24,644 nt of DNA from a virus, in the IMG/VR virus record IMGVR_UViG_3300031705_000851, positions 1 to 24,644 of that record; one strand, given 5' to 3'. Both the position numbers and the translations under genes were made by a program. A model generated the notes under the pieces. It was given only the letters and a program-made list of their open reading frames with translations, was not told the DNA's origin and searched no databases. Of the stretch, positions 13,882 to 21,067 are shown piece by piece. Each line of letters begins with the position of its first letter. Within the stretch, counting starts at the first letter, position 1.

Positions 13882-14300
13882 GAACAGGAATTACATTTAG
13901 TACATTTGATTTATTACATGCAGGACACATTGGTATGCTACGTGAAGCAAGAGCAAACTGTGATTATCTCATAGTAGGTTTGCAAAGCGATCCAACAATT
14001 GACAGACCCGATACAAAGAATAAACCAATACAAACTATGGTTGAACGTTATGCACAACTTAACGCAATCAAGTTTATAGACGAAATTGTACCATATCAAA
14101 CAGAAGAAGATTTAATTGATATTTTACAACTTTTTCAATTAGACATTAGATTTTTAGGCGAAGAATATAGAGAAGCAGACTTCTCTGGTAAAGACGTGTG
14201 TCGTAGCCGCGACATTGAAATATATTTTAACAAAAGAGATCATCGGTTCAGTACCAGTGGTCTAAGAAAACGAGTAGCAGAGCGGGGGAACACTAAATGA
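13878..14300 (+). CDS. Glycerol-3-phosphate cytidylyltransferase-like nucleotidyltransferase (140 aa)
   Basis: TFDLLHAGHIGML carries the HxGH motif (H14, H17) of the cytidylyltransferase family, and RFSTSGLRKR near residue 127 corresponds to the ISTTxLxxR nucleotide-binding motif. The length matches TagD-like enzymes. The expected reaction joins CTP with a phosphorylated alcohol or sugar to give a CDP-activated precursor and pyrophosphate. Related genes are common in T4-like phages of marine bacteria. The start overlaps the upstream stop (ATGA) and the stop overlaps the exonuclease start. The substrate is uncertain. Confidence 0.88.
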   Translation: MRTGITFSTFDLLHAGHIGMLREARANCDYLIVGLQSDPTIDRPDTKNKPIQTMVERYAQLNAIKFIDEIVPYQTEEDLIDILQLFQLDIRFLGEEYREADFSGKDVCRSRDIEIYFNKRDHRFSTSGLRKRVAERGNTK

Positions 14301-14836
14301 CAATACATGCAATGATCGATTTAGAAACATTAGCTACTACACCAGATTGTGTAGCACTAACTATTGGTGGTGTTAAATTTAATCCTAATGCAATATCAGA
14401 GCCGTATCAACCATTTTATCATAGATTTAATGTTGACGAGCAACTTAACAACGGCCGTGTAACATCTGAAAGCACACTGGAATGGTGGGGCAAACAATCA
14501 GAAGAAGTACGCAATGAAGCACTAGGTGACGAAAACCGTACTCCAGTGTTAGAAATACTACAAGCATTAAACAAATGGTGTGTAGGTGTTGATACTATTT
14601 GGTGTCAAGGACCTGCATTTGATATATGTATCTTAGAGAATCTATATCGACAATACAACCACCACATACCTTGGGCGTTTTGGAAGATACGTGACAGCAG
14701 AACACTGTTTGGTATCATGCCAAAGGATCCACGTAAAGAGATTAACTTTGCGGCACACAATGCATTAGAAGATGCTAAAGTTCAAGCATTATGTGTACAG
14801 CAAACATTACAAACATTAAAACTAGAGGTTCGGTAA
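14297..14836 (+). CDS. DEDD-family 3'-5' exonuclease, DexA/RNase T-like (179 aa)
   Basis: Exo I is MIDLET (D8, E10), Exo II lies in WCQGPAFDICILENLY, and Exo III is HNALEDAKVQA with the catalytic His and Asp. All four acidic residues expected for two-metal catalysis appear present. The spacing and the TLATTPDCVALTIG segment resemble T4 DexA and the Rv2179c-like exoribonucleases. It could trim DNA or RNA ends; T4 DexA is a DNA exonuclease. It is tightly overlapped on both sides (ATGA and TAATG), so it is co-translated with its neighbours. Confidence 0.85.
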   Translation: MTIHAMIDLETLATTPDCVALTIGGVKFNPNAISEPYQPFYHRFNVDEQLNNGRVTSESTLEWWGKQSEEVRNEALGDENRTPVLEILQALNKWCVGVDTIWCQGPAFDICILENLYRQYNHHIPWAFWKIRDSRTLFGIMPKDPRKEINFAAHNALEDAKVQALCVQQTLQTLKLEVR

Positions 14837-15075
14837 TGTTACATACTGTAGAAGCACTAATAAACAAAATAAACGTAATGCACACAAAAGCAATTTATTT
14901 ACATAGGCTTCGAAATCAGTTTTCAGAACATGCAGAACAAACATACGACCATATAGAATGTCAGGCTATTATAGACGATATACAAGCAATGGCACTGCTT
15001 ATTGCAAAAGACACACAGGGTACAGAGATCAAAACAGAGATGGAATATAAGAAATTTTTAAAGGATGACAAATGA
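14836..15075 (+). CDS. Small helical hypothetical protein (79 aa)
   Basis: ATG 14836 overlaps the exonuclease stop (TAATG) and is preceded by GAGG seven bases upstream. The product is helical and fairly charged with several His (HRLRNQFSEHAEQTYDHIE mid-protein) and no hydrophobic segment. The 3' end overlaps the guaC start by four bases. The family is not recognised, though similar small helical proteins are frequent next to exonucleases in T4-like phages. Confidence 0.65.
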   Translation: MLHTVEALINKINVMHTKAIYLHRLRNQFSEHAEQTYDHIECQAIIDDIQAMALLIAKDTQGTEIKTEMEYKKFLKDDK

Positions 15076-16235
15076 GAATAGATGAAGATGTAAAATTAGA
15101 CTACACTGATGTACTAATTAGGCCAAAGCGTAGCACATTGGGATCACGTAAAAGCGTCGATGTAACTCGATCTTTTAACTTTCGTAATTATGAAACACCT
15201 GTTGCAATAAAAGCACCACCTGGAATAGACCCAACTGATTATGTTGGTGTTCCGATTATAGCAAGTAACATGGATGGTGTTGGCACATTTGAAATGGCAG
15301 ACACACTAGCTAAACAACAAGTTATGACTTGTTTAGTTAAGACATACAGCGTAGAACATTTAGCCGCATACTTTGGTACAGATAGTGTAGAACGTAAAGA
15401 GTTTGTAGCAATGAGTATAGGCATTACAGATCGAGACGCAGACAAGTTTAGACAGGTATATGCACAAGTAAGCAAAGGAATGAAATACGTTTGTATTGAT
15501 GTAGCCAATGGCTATAGTGAACGGTTTGGTAATTTTGTAAGACTATTCAGAAAAGAACATCCACATTTAGTAATCATTGCAGGTAACGTAGTTACTGGAG
15601 AAATGACAGAGGAGTTAATCTTAAATGGCGCAGACATTGTTAAAGTTGGAATTGGACCAGGATCAGTGTGTACAACAAGAATTCAAACAGGAGTCGGGTT
15701 TCCGCAACTTAGTGCAGTTATTGAATGTGCAGATGCGGCGCATGGACTTGGTGGAATGGTTATCGCTGACGGGGGTTGTAATTGTCCTGGTGATGTGGCT
15801 AAGGCTTTCGCTGGTGGTGCCGACTTTGTAATGCTAGGTGGTATGCTTGCAGGACACAACGAGGGCGGTGGTGATGTTATTACTAAGCATTACGAAACAA
15901 ACGAACTTGTATACGAAATAGGCAGTCACTTGGATAAGCATACAAAGAAAATTGAAACAAAAGAGTTTGTAGCATTCTACGGAATGAGTTCAGATGCAGC
16001 AAATACAAAACACTTTGGTGGACTTAAAGATTATCGTAGTTCAGAAGGACGTGAAGTATTAGTTCCATATCGTGGAGCAGTAGAAAGCACGATTCAAAAC
16101 ATATTAGGTGGTATACGTAGTACATGTACGTATGCTGGTGCAAAACAACTTAAACATCTTGGGCGTTGCACAACATTCGTAAAGGTACACAACCAATTTA
16201 ATCGTGTATACGAAGGCACTACAACAAAAACATAA
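15072..16235 (+). CDS. guaC: GMP reductase (387 aa)
   Basis: It is a TIM-barrel enzyme of the IMPDH/GMPR family. The catalytic loop is GIGPGSVCTTR with C200, followed by GVGFPQLSAVIECADAAHG, IADGGC and the phosphate-binding GGADFVMLGGMLAGHNE. The loop sequence and lack of CBS domains favour GMP reductase over IMP dehydrogenase. GMPR converts GMP to IMP with NADPH, feeding guanine nucleotides back towards adenine. That suits replication of an AT-rich genome, though this is inference. It is about 40 residues longer than the E. coli enzyme, with extra sequence around residues 45-58 and 270-295. It ends the operon begun at 13155. Confidence 0.92.
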   Translation: MRIDEDVKLDYTDVLIRPKRSTLGSRKSVDVTRSFNFRNYETPVAIKAPPGIDPTDYVGVPIIASNMDGVGTFEMADTLAKQQVMTCLVKTYSVEHLAAYFGTDSVERKEFVAMSIGITDRDADKFRQVYAQVSKGMKYVCIDVANGYSERFGNFVRLFRKEHPHLVIIAGNVVTGEMTEELILNGADIVKVGIGPGSVCTTRIQTGVGFPQLSAVIECADAAHGLGGMVIADGGCNCPGDVAKAFAGGADFVMLGGMLAGHNEGGGDVITKHYETNELVYEIGSHLDKHTKKIETKEFVAFYGMSSDAANTKHFGGLKDYRSSEGREVLVPYRGAVESTIQNILGGIRSTCTYAGAKQLKHLGRCTTFVKVHNQFNRVYEGTTTKT

Positions 16236-16355
16236 GTTTAAAGCAGGTATGCGTGTAGTGCATATCGACTTTGCATAAATAGCTTTGGTTTATTGCAGTC
16301 ATATGTGATAAATAGAAGTGTAAGAAGATAGTACATTACAACGTTGTATTATTTA

Positions 16356-16518
16356 GAGCGACCTCGGCTCAGAAAAAAAGAGCGGCAGTTAGTGCCACGC
16401 TAACTGACTATGGGAAAGACCATGGCATAACCCATGCCTTACAAGCGACACACTTACCAGGTGTTGTGGTAGCAGCCAGGAGAGACTGGCAATAACGGAT
16501 GCTTTCCCAAAAACATCC
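16356..16518 (+). ncRNA. Candidate structured RNA (riboswitch-like leader or ncRNA)
   Basis: This 309-base gene-free stretch (16236-16544) folds densely. CAGTTAG/CTAACTG (16386-16406) is a seven-pair hairpin with loop TGCCACG. GGCAT/ATGCC is at 16424-16438, TACCA/TGGTA at 16455-16471 and GCCAG/CTGGC at 16475-16490. TGGGAAAG (16411-16418) pairs perfectly over eight bases with CTTTCCCA (16502-16509), which itself lies in the loop of GGATG/CATCC (16497-16518). CGACAC (16446-16451) can pair with GTGTTG in the third hairpin's loop. Two pseudoknots are therefore possible. GAGC (16356), GCTC (16367) and GAGC (16380) offer mutually exclusive pairings. I cannot match it to a known class. Upstream, 16236-16355 holds two TAAATA-G boxes (16276, 16310) and the palindrome ACAACGTTGT. 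Confidence 0.5.
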
Positions 16519-16544
16519 ACATATAATATAATTAGGAGAAGTCT

Positions 16545-16733
16545 ATGACTACCAATTTTTTTGGTGCATGGGCAGATCTCTTCAATGGCGCACGACTTAG
16601 TCGTACGAGATATGAGGCTGAACTGCTCACTTATGCAAAAACAGAATATTCACAAGACTGGCAATATGCTTATCAGCATATGCTAGACAACGATGGCCAT
16701 GGTCCACGCACAAAGCGAGGAGTAATGGTATGA
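16545..16733 (+). CDS. Small hypothetical protein (62 aa) downstream of the structured RNA
   Basis: The ATG follows the ribosome binding site TAGGAGAAG and is 26 bases after the last helix of the candidate RNA. The product (NFFGAWADLFNGARLSRTRYEAELLTYAK...) is soluble and aromatic-rich with a basic C-terminus. It is the first of four overlapping small genes ending in a DUF1127 gene. Some DUF1127 proteins carry similar short Tyr/Arg helices, but no direct match is claimed. Function unknown. Confidence 0.7.
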   Translation: MTTNFFGAWADLFNGARLSRTRYEAELLTYAKTEYSQDWQYAYQHMLDNDGHGPRTKRGVMV

Positions 16734-16906
16734 TTGAACAGTTAGTAAAACGTTATCAAAAAGCAATGCTAAGCCGAGAAGAGAAATGGCTAGCAAACTC
16801 AAGTGATCTAGTTGAGCTAGAAAGACGTCAAAGAGAATTACAACGTGGAAATGCACCTTGGCAAAACGCCCAGTTGACAAATCCCAATCTACGGGGGCAT
16901 GTATAA
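16730..16906 (+). CDS. Small basic helical protein (58 aa)
   Basis: It starts by ATGA overlap with the preceding gene and has AGGAGTAATGG just upstream as ribosome binding site. The product is a single charged helix-forming chain (KRYQKAMLSREEKWLANSSD, then ELERRQRELQRG) with a short tail. Such proteins can bind nucleic acid or protein partners, but nothing is diagnostic. Its stop overlaps the next ATG (TAATG at 16904-16908). Confidence 0.6.
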   Translation: MIEQLVKRYQKAMLSREEKWLANSSDLVELERRQRELQRGNAPWQNAQLTNPNLRGHV

Positions 16907-17097
16907 TGACTAGTACAGCACTATACCTAACAACTTGTAAAGTATGCGAAGTACTTAAACAAGTCATGCTAACAACATTAATGCTTATATGGGCTTTTGG
17001 TGAATCAGCCGGAAGAGCAAGAGCGGCCAGCGAATTAGCTAGACTTGGTTATCACAAAGAATCCAAGGTATTAATGTTACAAGGAAAAATAAAATGA
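16906..17097 (+). CDS. Small membrane or amphipathic protein with CxxC (63 aa)
   Basis: ATG 16906 overlaps the previous stop and gives MTSTALYLTTCKVCEVLKQV, in which CKVC is a CxxC pair. A hydrophobic stretch at about 20-32 (VMLTTLMLIWAF) is followed by a GRARAASELARLGY segment that resembles the Arg/Ala/Leu pattern of small DUF1127-like proteins. A TTG at 16858 would extend it upstream but would overlap the preceding gene. Function unknown. Confidence 0.6.
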   Translation: MTSTALYLTTCKVCEVLKQVMLTTLMLIWAFGESAGRARAASELARLGYHKESKVLMLQGKIK

Positions 17098-17267
17098 AAC
17101 TTATCAGAACACTAAAAAATATGATGGCTTCTAGCTATGATAGAAAAGCATCTCAACAGTTACACAGAATGACTGACAGAGAACTTGCTGACATTGGAAT
17201 ATGTCGTGGAGATATTACAAGGATATGTAGAACACAGGCTACTTTTGCGAGAAAATACCAAATGTAA
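17094..17267 (+). CDS. DUF1127 (YjiS-like) small protein (57 aa)
   Basis: The core LHRMTDRELADIGICRGDI (residues 24-42) is the DUF1127 signature (L..LsDrELaDIGlsRgdI). It is preceded by a basic helix and followed by an Arg-rich tail ending ARKYQM. DUF1127 proteins are abundant in alphaproteobacteria, where some act in RNA turnover and stress or nutrient responses by binding RNA or RNases. A copy in a phage was probably taken from such a host. It overlaps the previous gene (ATGA) and is followed by a strong terminator, so it closes the 16545-17267 operon. Confidence 0.85.
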   Translation: MKLIRTLKNMMASSYDRKASQQLHRMTDRELADIGICRGDITRICRTQATFARKYQM

Positions 17268-17293
17268 CAACCTATTGTTATCTTTACATTAAA

Positions 17294-17328
17294 AGTCGTA
17301 TACTGTTCCCTCGGTATGCGGCTTTTTT
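17294..17328 (+). terminator. Rho-independent terminator
   Basis: AGTCGTATAC pairs with GTATGCGGCT over ten positions (two or three G-U), loop of ten bases, then six T. It closes the small-gene operon. Confidence 0.85.
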
Positions 17329-17349
17329 ATTATGTACTATGTTAATCGA

Positions 17350-17357
17350 CTAAATAC
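17350..17357 (+). promoter_or_regulatory. T4-type late promoter box, leaderless arrangement
   Basis: CTAAATAC, four bases (tagt), then ATG at 17362. It supports 17362 rather than the in-frame ATG at 17332, which lies upstream of the box. Confidence 0.6.
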
Positions 17358-17361
17358 TAGT

Positions 17362-18342
17362 ATGAGCAAAATAAATCTAATACCAAACTTAATACAACAA
17401 CTAACTGCTACTATTCCACAGGAAGCAAAGTATGAGATTGTAAAAAAGTATGAGAAAGAAATGTTATTCAAGCGTATGATGTTATTTGCATACAATCCAT
17501 GGATAGATTTTAAACTACAACACTTTGTGCCTAAGCATCAAGGTAAAATGTTCGGTATGGGTATAACTAAATTTATGCATATGTTAGAAGAGATTGTAGC
17601 TAACCAATTAGATACCAAAGATGCAGAGTTTGGATTTAACATGGCATTTTTGCATATAGACACACTACAAGCACCTATTATGCTTGCACTAATTAATCAA
17701 ACACTTGGCGAACAACTAGGTATTACACCAGAAACAATAAATCGTGTCTGGCCTAATTCAATACATACATATCCATTACGTACAGCTATGGCGTCATCAC
17801 ACAAACAGTATGACAACTTTCCAGCTTCTGTACAAACATACAGTACAGGATTACGTGTAAATGTTATTATATATGATAACACAGTATCTTATAGACAAAA
17901 AGATGGCACTGTAATTGAAGGATGGGAACATTGGGACGAACAGTTTATTAATCTTGCACAAGGACAAAATACTGTATTTGATGGACATGCAGTTGCTACT
18001 AAAGACAATAAAATAGTAGAAACTGACAACGACAAAGTATTAGATGCCGAAGTAGAGGATATTAGATTTATATTTTGGGATGTAATACGATATGATGGAT
18101 TTGTTCAAGGAGAAGATACACGTATAGGATACAATTGGCGTTATAATGGACTAGAACATATGATGATGTTAGCGTATGCAAAAAACCAAGAACCGTGCTA
18201 TGATATTTTAAAAGCTGAAATGGTAGGGTCTAAAGAACAGTTGGAAGCAACTGTTAAGAATTATAGTAAAGCAGTTATAAAGTCATTGGATAATACTTGG
18301 TCTAACGGATCAACACTTAACGAGATTATTACTTCGCAATAA
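17362..18342 (+). CDS. Degenerate ATP-dependent DNA ligase (T4 gp30-like, 326 aa), predicted inactive
   Basis: The whole chain lines up with T4 DNA ligase: the helical N-terminal region, INRVWPNSI (T4 ANKVWPGLI), FPASVQTYSTGLR (T4 FPAFAQLKADGAR), VFDGHAVA (motif III), IRFIFWDVI (motif IIIa) and AVIKSLDNTWSNGS (around motif IV). The residues that make a ligase work are lost. The nucleotidyl lysine of motif I is Tyr (Y160) and its Asp is Thr (T162). The motif III Glu is His, the motif IV Glu is absent, and the motif V lysines read NEIIT. The OB-fold domain is missing (T4 ligase is 487 aa). The frame is intact, so it is probably a repurposed DNA-end or nick-binding protein. It is late-promoted and leaderless. 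Confidence 0.75.
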   Translation: MSKINLIPNLIQQLTATIPQEAKYEIVKKYEKEMLFKRMMLFAYNPWIDFKLQHFVPKHQGKMFGMGITKFMHMLEEIVANQLDTKDAEFGFNMAFLHIDTLQAPIMLALINQTLGEQLGITPETINRVWPNSIHTYPLRTAMASSHKQYDNFPASVQTYSTGLRVNVIIYDNTVSYRQKDGTVIEGWEHWDEQFINLAQGQNTVFDGHAVATKDNKIVETDNDKVLDAEVEDIRFIFWDVIRYDGFVQGEDTRIGYNWRYNGLEHMMMLAYAKNQEPCYDILKAEMVGSKEQLEATVKNYSKAVIKSLDNTWSNGSTLNEIITSQ

Positions 18343-18640
18343 CAATTTTTTCTAATCTATGTAAATGAATACGTGTGTTTCTAATATATCGCCATACTTT
18401 ACCACGCCCATTATCCACTTCGAATATAGACTCAGTAATACCAATACTAATGATAGTTGCTTTTTCCTGATCCAAGAATACAACGTCACCTGGTTCAAAC
18501 CCTGGTTTCATTTTCCAACGTATACTTGCTACTAAATCAGTAACTAGCTCTTTTAACATTAACGCAAATATACCAGACAATAGTAATGCCAATACTGGCA
18601 CTATGTAGGTAGTTAAACTTTCTTCTAATTGATTTTCCAT
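18329..18640 (-). CDS. Small MscS-like membrane protein (103 aa), only reverse-strand gene
   Basis: One transmembrane helix at about residues 12-32 is followed by a soluble domain. KPGFEPGDVVFLDQEKATII, then SIGITESIFEV and KVWRYIRNTRI match the beta domain of MscS channels (F.pGD.V......V..Ig......wryipN). It lacks the pore-lining helix and C-terminal cage, so it is unlikely to be a channel alone. The start is ATG at 18640-18638 because a GTAAATAC box precedes it by four bases. In-frame upstream ATGs would place the box inside the gene. It converges with and overlaps the ligase-like gene by 14 bases. Confidence 0.75.
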   Translation of the reverse strand: MENQLEESLTTYIVPVLALLLSGIFALMLKELVTDLVASIRWKMKPGFEPGDVVFLDQEKATIISIGITESIFEVDNGRGKVWRYIRNTRIHLHRLEKIVIAK

Positions 18641-18644
18641 ACTT

Positions 18645-18652
18645 GTATTTAC
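18645..18652 (-). promoter_or_regulatory. Reverse-strand T4-type late promoter box, leaderless arrangement
   Basis: On the reverse strand this reads GTAAATAC, then aagt, then ATG. It sits back to back with a forward ATAAATAT box (18654-18661), which could serve the gene at 18689. Confidence 0.6.
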
Positions 18653-18688
18653 CATAAATATGTATGTAGTTAACAAAAAGGCAAATAA

Positions 18689-19492
18689 ATGAAAATAGCA
18701 CTTTGTATTTCCGGAGAGACCAGAGAATATAATCAATACCTAGGTCCGACTAGCTTTATAAATTATCTTAGAAGCAAAGGAGCAGAAGTAGACATATACG
18801 GACACACGTGGAAACATTGTGGTGTACCCGATGAATCAGACACAATTAAATTCAAAGAACTGGTAATAGAAGATCAGAAAGTAATAGACGATTGGGTAGA
18901 TTTAAATCCAATGAAAAATGGGTGGGACACAGAAAAAGAACCTCATGTATCATCTGATGAATGGTTCAGAGAAGTGTATCATAACACCAGAGTAAAAATT
19001 GGACAACACATTGGTGGGTTTAATTGTTTACGTATGCCAGATCCAGATGAATACGATATAGTTATTAGATGGAGATGGGACCTAGGATTAATGGGATCAG
19101 ATGACTTGCAACATCGCCAGGGCAATGGTCTTTTTCTTATTCCCGAACATGAACAATATTTGTTAGATACAATATTCTATCCAAAGTTAGAATGGGCAAG
19201 CACTAGACAACAGCCATTTGCATTAACCTCAAGTGAAAGTTATTTGGCACAATATGGACCATGTTTAGAAGATACTCATTATGTTTTTAATAAACAAGCA
19301 ATGAGATGCATTCACAAACTTGATTTGCACTTTCAAATTGTAAAAATATGGGAAGGTGGTAAAATAGGGTACCACACATTATGGAATAAGTTATTAGCAG
19401 ACAAGGGTGGAATTAAAATAGGAACACATCTTCCTAATGTAATTAAATTCTATAAATCAACGAAACACGATAATGACTCAATATATAAATAA
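18689..19492 (+). CDS. Glycosyltransferase-like protein (267 aa)
   Basis: The N-terminus MKIALCISGETREY and VDIYGHTWKHC, together with DIVIRWRWDLGL near 128-139, match a family of viral and bacterial proteins annotated as putative glycosyltransferases (kIalcisGqpR ... Hw ... viRtRfDl). The R-x-R-x-D segment may hold the metal or sugar-nucleotide site. No signal peptide. A good AAAAAGG ribosome binding site precedes the ATG. It overlaps the downstream 2OG oxygenase by 20 bases, suggesting that both act on one product, such as a modified glycan, capsid or DNA base. The assignment is by motif recollection. Confidence 0.6.
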   Translation: MKIALCISGETREYNQYLGPTSFINYLRSKGAEVDIYGHTWKHCGVPDESDTIKFKELVIEDQKVIDDWVDLNPMKNGWDTEKEPHVSSDEWFREVYHNTRVKIGQHIGGFNCLRMPDPDEYDIVIRWRWDLGLMGSDDLQHRQGNGLFLIPEHEQYLLDTIFYPKLEWASTRQQPFALTSSESYLAQYGPCLEDTHYVFNKQAMRCIHKLDLHFQIVKIWEGGKIGYHTLWNKLLADKGGIKIGTHLPNVIKFYKSTKHDNDSIYK

Positions 19493-20285
19493 CTGCAAAA
19501 AATATAAACAAGATATTATAGACAGGTTTGAACCTGCATATGTTATGGAAAAGTTCTTTGCAGTTAATGAAGTACAGATGCTTATGGACTATCAATTCCA
19601 AAATGCAAAACGTGTAAAAGCAAGAAGCAGCAGTTGTAACATACAAAGTGTTGTTAGCATGCAACGTATGTTTAGAGATAATCCTTGGTTAACAGATAAA
19701 TTTACAGAAGCGTTAGGTGAATTTGATGATAACTCTCAAACTGGTAATTATTATATTACAATACAACATCACGATGCACATGTAGATTTAATTAGTGAAG
19801 AAGAATATATAAACGACCAAGATCAATGTTTAGATGATCCAACACATAAATCAGTAACCAATACTATTATACCATGGAAAAGCGTAGTGTTTCCATTATT
19901 CTTATCATACGAAGCAGAGTGTTATACAACATACATGCATCAACGAAGAATAGGATATGCAGCTACATTTGACAGAGAATCATTAACTGATCAAGCAGAT
20001 AGCAGTTACAAACTGTTTAGAGAATATGATGGATTCTTAGATGTAAATGGAAATCCATTACCAAGTACAAATGACAGTCCAGGTTGGACAGAAGAAAAGT
20101 ATCCATTAATCAGTAAAGAAAACTTTAGTGGATTTAGTGAAGAAGCAATATTTAAGCAAGTAACAGGCGATGTTATGGTGTTTGATGCATGCCAAGTTCA
20201 TGCTAGTTGTCAGCCAGCAGGAACAAACACACACTGGATGAAAAATGGAATGAACATCCAGTTTTATAAAACAGTAGATAAATAA
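19473..20285 (+). CDS. 2OG-Fe(II) oxygenase-like protein, second type (270 aa)
   Basis: The likely Fe(II) ligands are H103 and D105 in HHDAHVDL and H243 in GDVMVFDACQVHASC. The usual 2OG-binding Arg region reads KNGMNIQFYK, with a Lys in place. The layout is like phytanoyl-CoA-dioxygenase/prolyl-hydroxylase-type proteins of phages. It differs from the oxygenase at 5533. ATG 19473 overlaps the glycosyltransferase-like gene. An internal ATG at 19545, after a TATAAATA at 19484-19491, would drop the well-formed DRFEPAYVMEKFF start, so 19473 is kept. The substrate is unknown. Confidence 0.72.
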   Translation: MTQYINNCKKYKQDIIDRFEPAYVMEKFFAVNEVQMLMDYQFQNAKRVKARSSSCNIQSVVSMQRMFRDNPWLTDKFTEALGEFDDNSQTGNYYITIQHHDAHVDLISEEEYINDQDQCLDDPTHKSVTNTIIPWKSVVFPLFLSYEAECYTTYMHQRRIGYAATFDRESLTDQADSSYKLFREYDGFLDVNGNPLPSTNDSPGWTEEKYPLISKENFSGFSEEAIFKQVTGDVMVFDACQVHASCQPAGTNTHWMKNGMNIQFYKTVDK

Positions 20286-20342
20286 AGTTAGTAAACAATA
20301 ATGTTTATGACAGTAAACCAATATCTTAATAGGAGAACTAAA

Positions 20343-20681
20343 ATGTACCACACAGAATCAATGATTACAATGATGGAAGACATGCAACGTCAAGCTGCAG
20401 AAATGGAAAGAAATGTTAAAGACATGATGGAAATGGAAGGCAGATCTTGGGGTATTGAACTTGATAAAAGAAAAAATGCACGTGAACTAATGCACATGTT
20501 AACAGAGCACCAAGCAACTGCAGAACCAGTTGCAATGACATGGGCTTATGTTGAAGAAGTTGCTGAAACTAATCATGCACCTACTGAATGGGATAATTCA
20601 ATGCACTCACCATGGGAAGGCGCAACTGGCGAAATGCTAACTGAAGCTGACTTATGGCATGATGACCACCAAGAAGGTTAA
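20343..20681 (+). CDS. Acidic Met-rich hypothetical protein (112 aa)
   Basis: ATG 20343 follows TAGGAGAAC. The first 45 residues are extremely Met/Glu-rich and helical (MITMMEDMQRQAAEMERN, then VKDMMEMEGRSW). The second half is acidic with several W and H residues (HDDHQEG at the end). No domain is recognised. It stands alone between the oxygenase and a strong terminator. Confidence 0.65.
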   Translation: MYHTESMITMMEDMQRQAAEMERNVKDMMEMEGRSWGIELDKRKNARELMHMLTEHQATAEPVAMTWAYVEEVAETNHAPTEWDNSMHSPWEGATGEMLTEADLWHDDHQEG

Positions 20682-20695
20682 TTAATACGTAGTCT

Positions 20696-20723
20696 AAAAA
20701 GGTGTTGTAATGACACCTTTTTT
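20696..20723 (+). terminator. Strong rho-independent terminator, possibly bidirectional
   Basis: AAAAAGGTGT and ACACCTTTTT pair perfectly over ten bases around loop TGTAATG, and are followed by further T. The A run on the left gives a T run on the other strand. Confidence 0.92.
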
Positions 20724-20743
20724 AACCTCAGAAGGAAACTGAA

Positions 20744-20956
20744 ATGACTAGAATAAATGACTTAAATGATTCAGAGTTACAATTAATGGAAAGCCTGTTA
20801 GGTAAAGAATTTGCAAAAGAATCTGAGCTATTAAAAACATGGCAGACTACACATAGTTACTCGAGTCCATCTACAAAATCAAATCAAATATATAACTGTA
20901 TAAACGCAGTAAGAAGTCAAAGACAGGCTAATAGACTAAAATCAGAAAAATGGTAA
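20744..20956 (+). CDS. Small hypothetical protein (70 aa)
   Basis: AGAAGGAAA is a good ribosome binding site before the ATG. The product is soluble and mostly helical with a basic C-terminus (NAVRSQRQANRLKSEKW). It lies directly after a strong terminator, and the promoter for it is not clear. No recognised domain. Confidence 0.65.
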   Translation: MTRINDLNDSELQLMESLLGKEFAKESELLKTWQTTHSYSSPSTKSNQIYNCINAVRSQRQANRLKSEKW

Positions 20957-20985
20957 GCTAACCATACGTTTGTTGATTGCTGAAG

Positions 20986-21028
20986 GTAAATACAAGTGGT
21001 TGCAATATACCACAACATGTAGTATAAT
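20986..21028 (+). promoter_or_regulatory. Tandem late and sigma70-type promoters for iscS-iscU
   Basis: GTAAATAC (20986-20993) is a late-type box with predicted +1 at G20998. TTGCAA (21000-21005), 17 bases, TATAAT (21023-21028) is a sigma70-type promoter. IscSU could thus be made both before and during the late phase. Confidence 0.65.
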
Positions 21029-21067
21029 ATAACACTAAACATTCACACTTTCGGATCAATTATTACT

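Noticed and set aside
16385-16510. Cobalamin riboswitch, SRP RNA, RNase P RNA or group I intron
   Set aside because: Short likenesses exist (GCCAGGAGA, ACCAGGT, GGGAAAG, GACTA) but the order and surrounding conserved elements of each class are missing.
16874-16907. TTGACA followed by TATAAT inside the 58-residue small gene
   Set aside because: The spacer is 22 bases, too long for a sigma70 promoter, and the sequence is coding with good overlaps on both sides.
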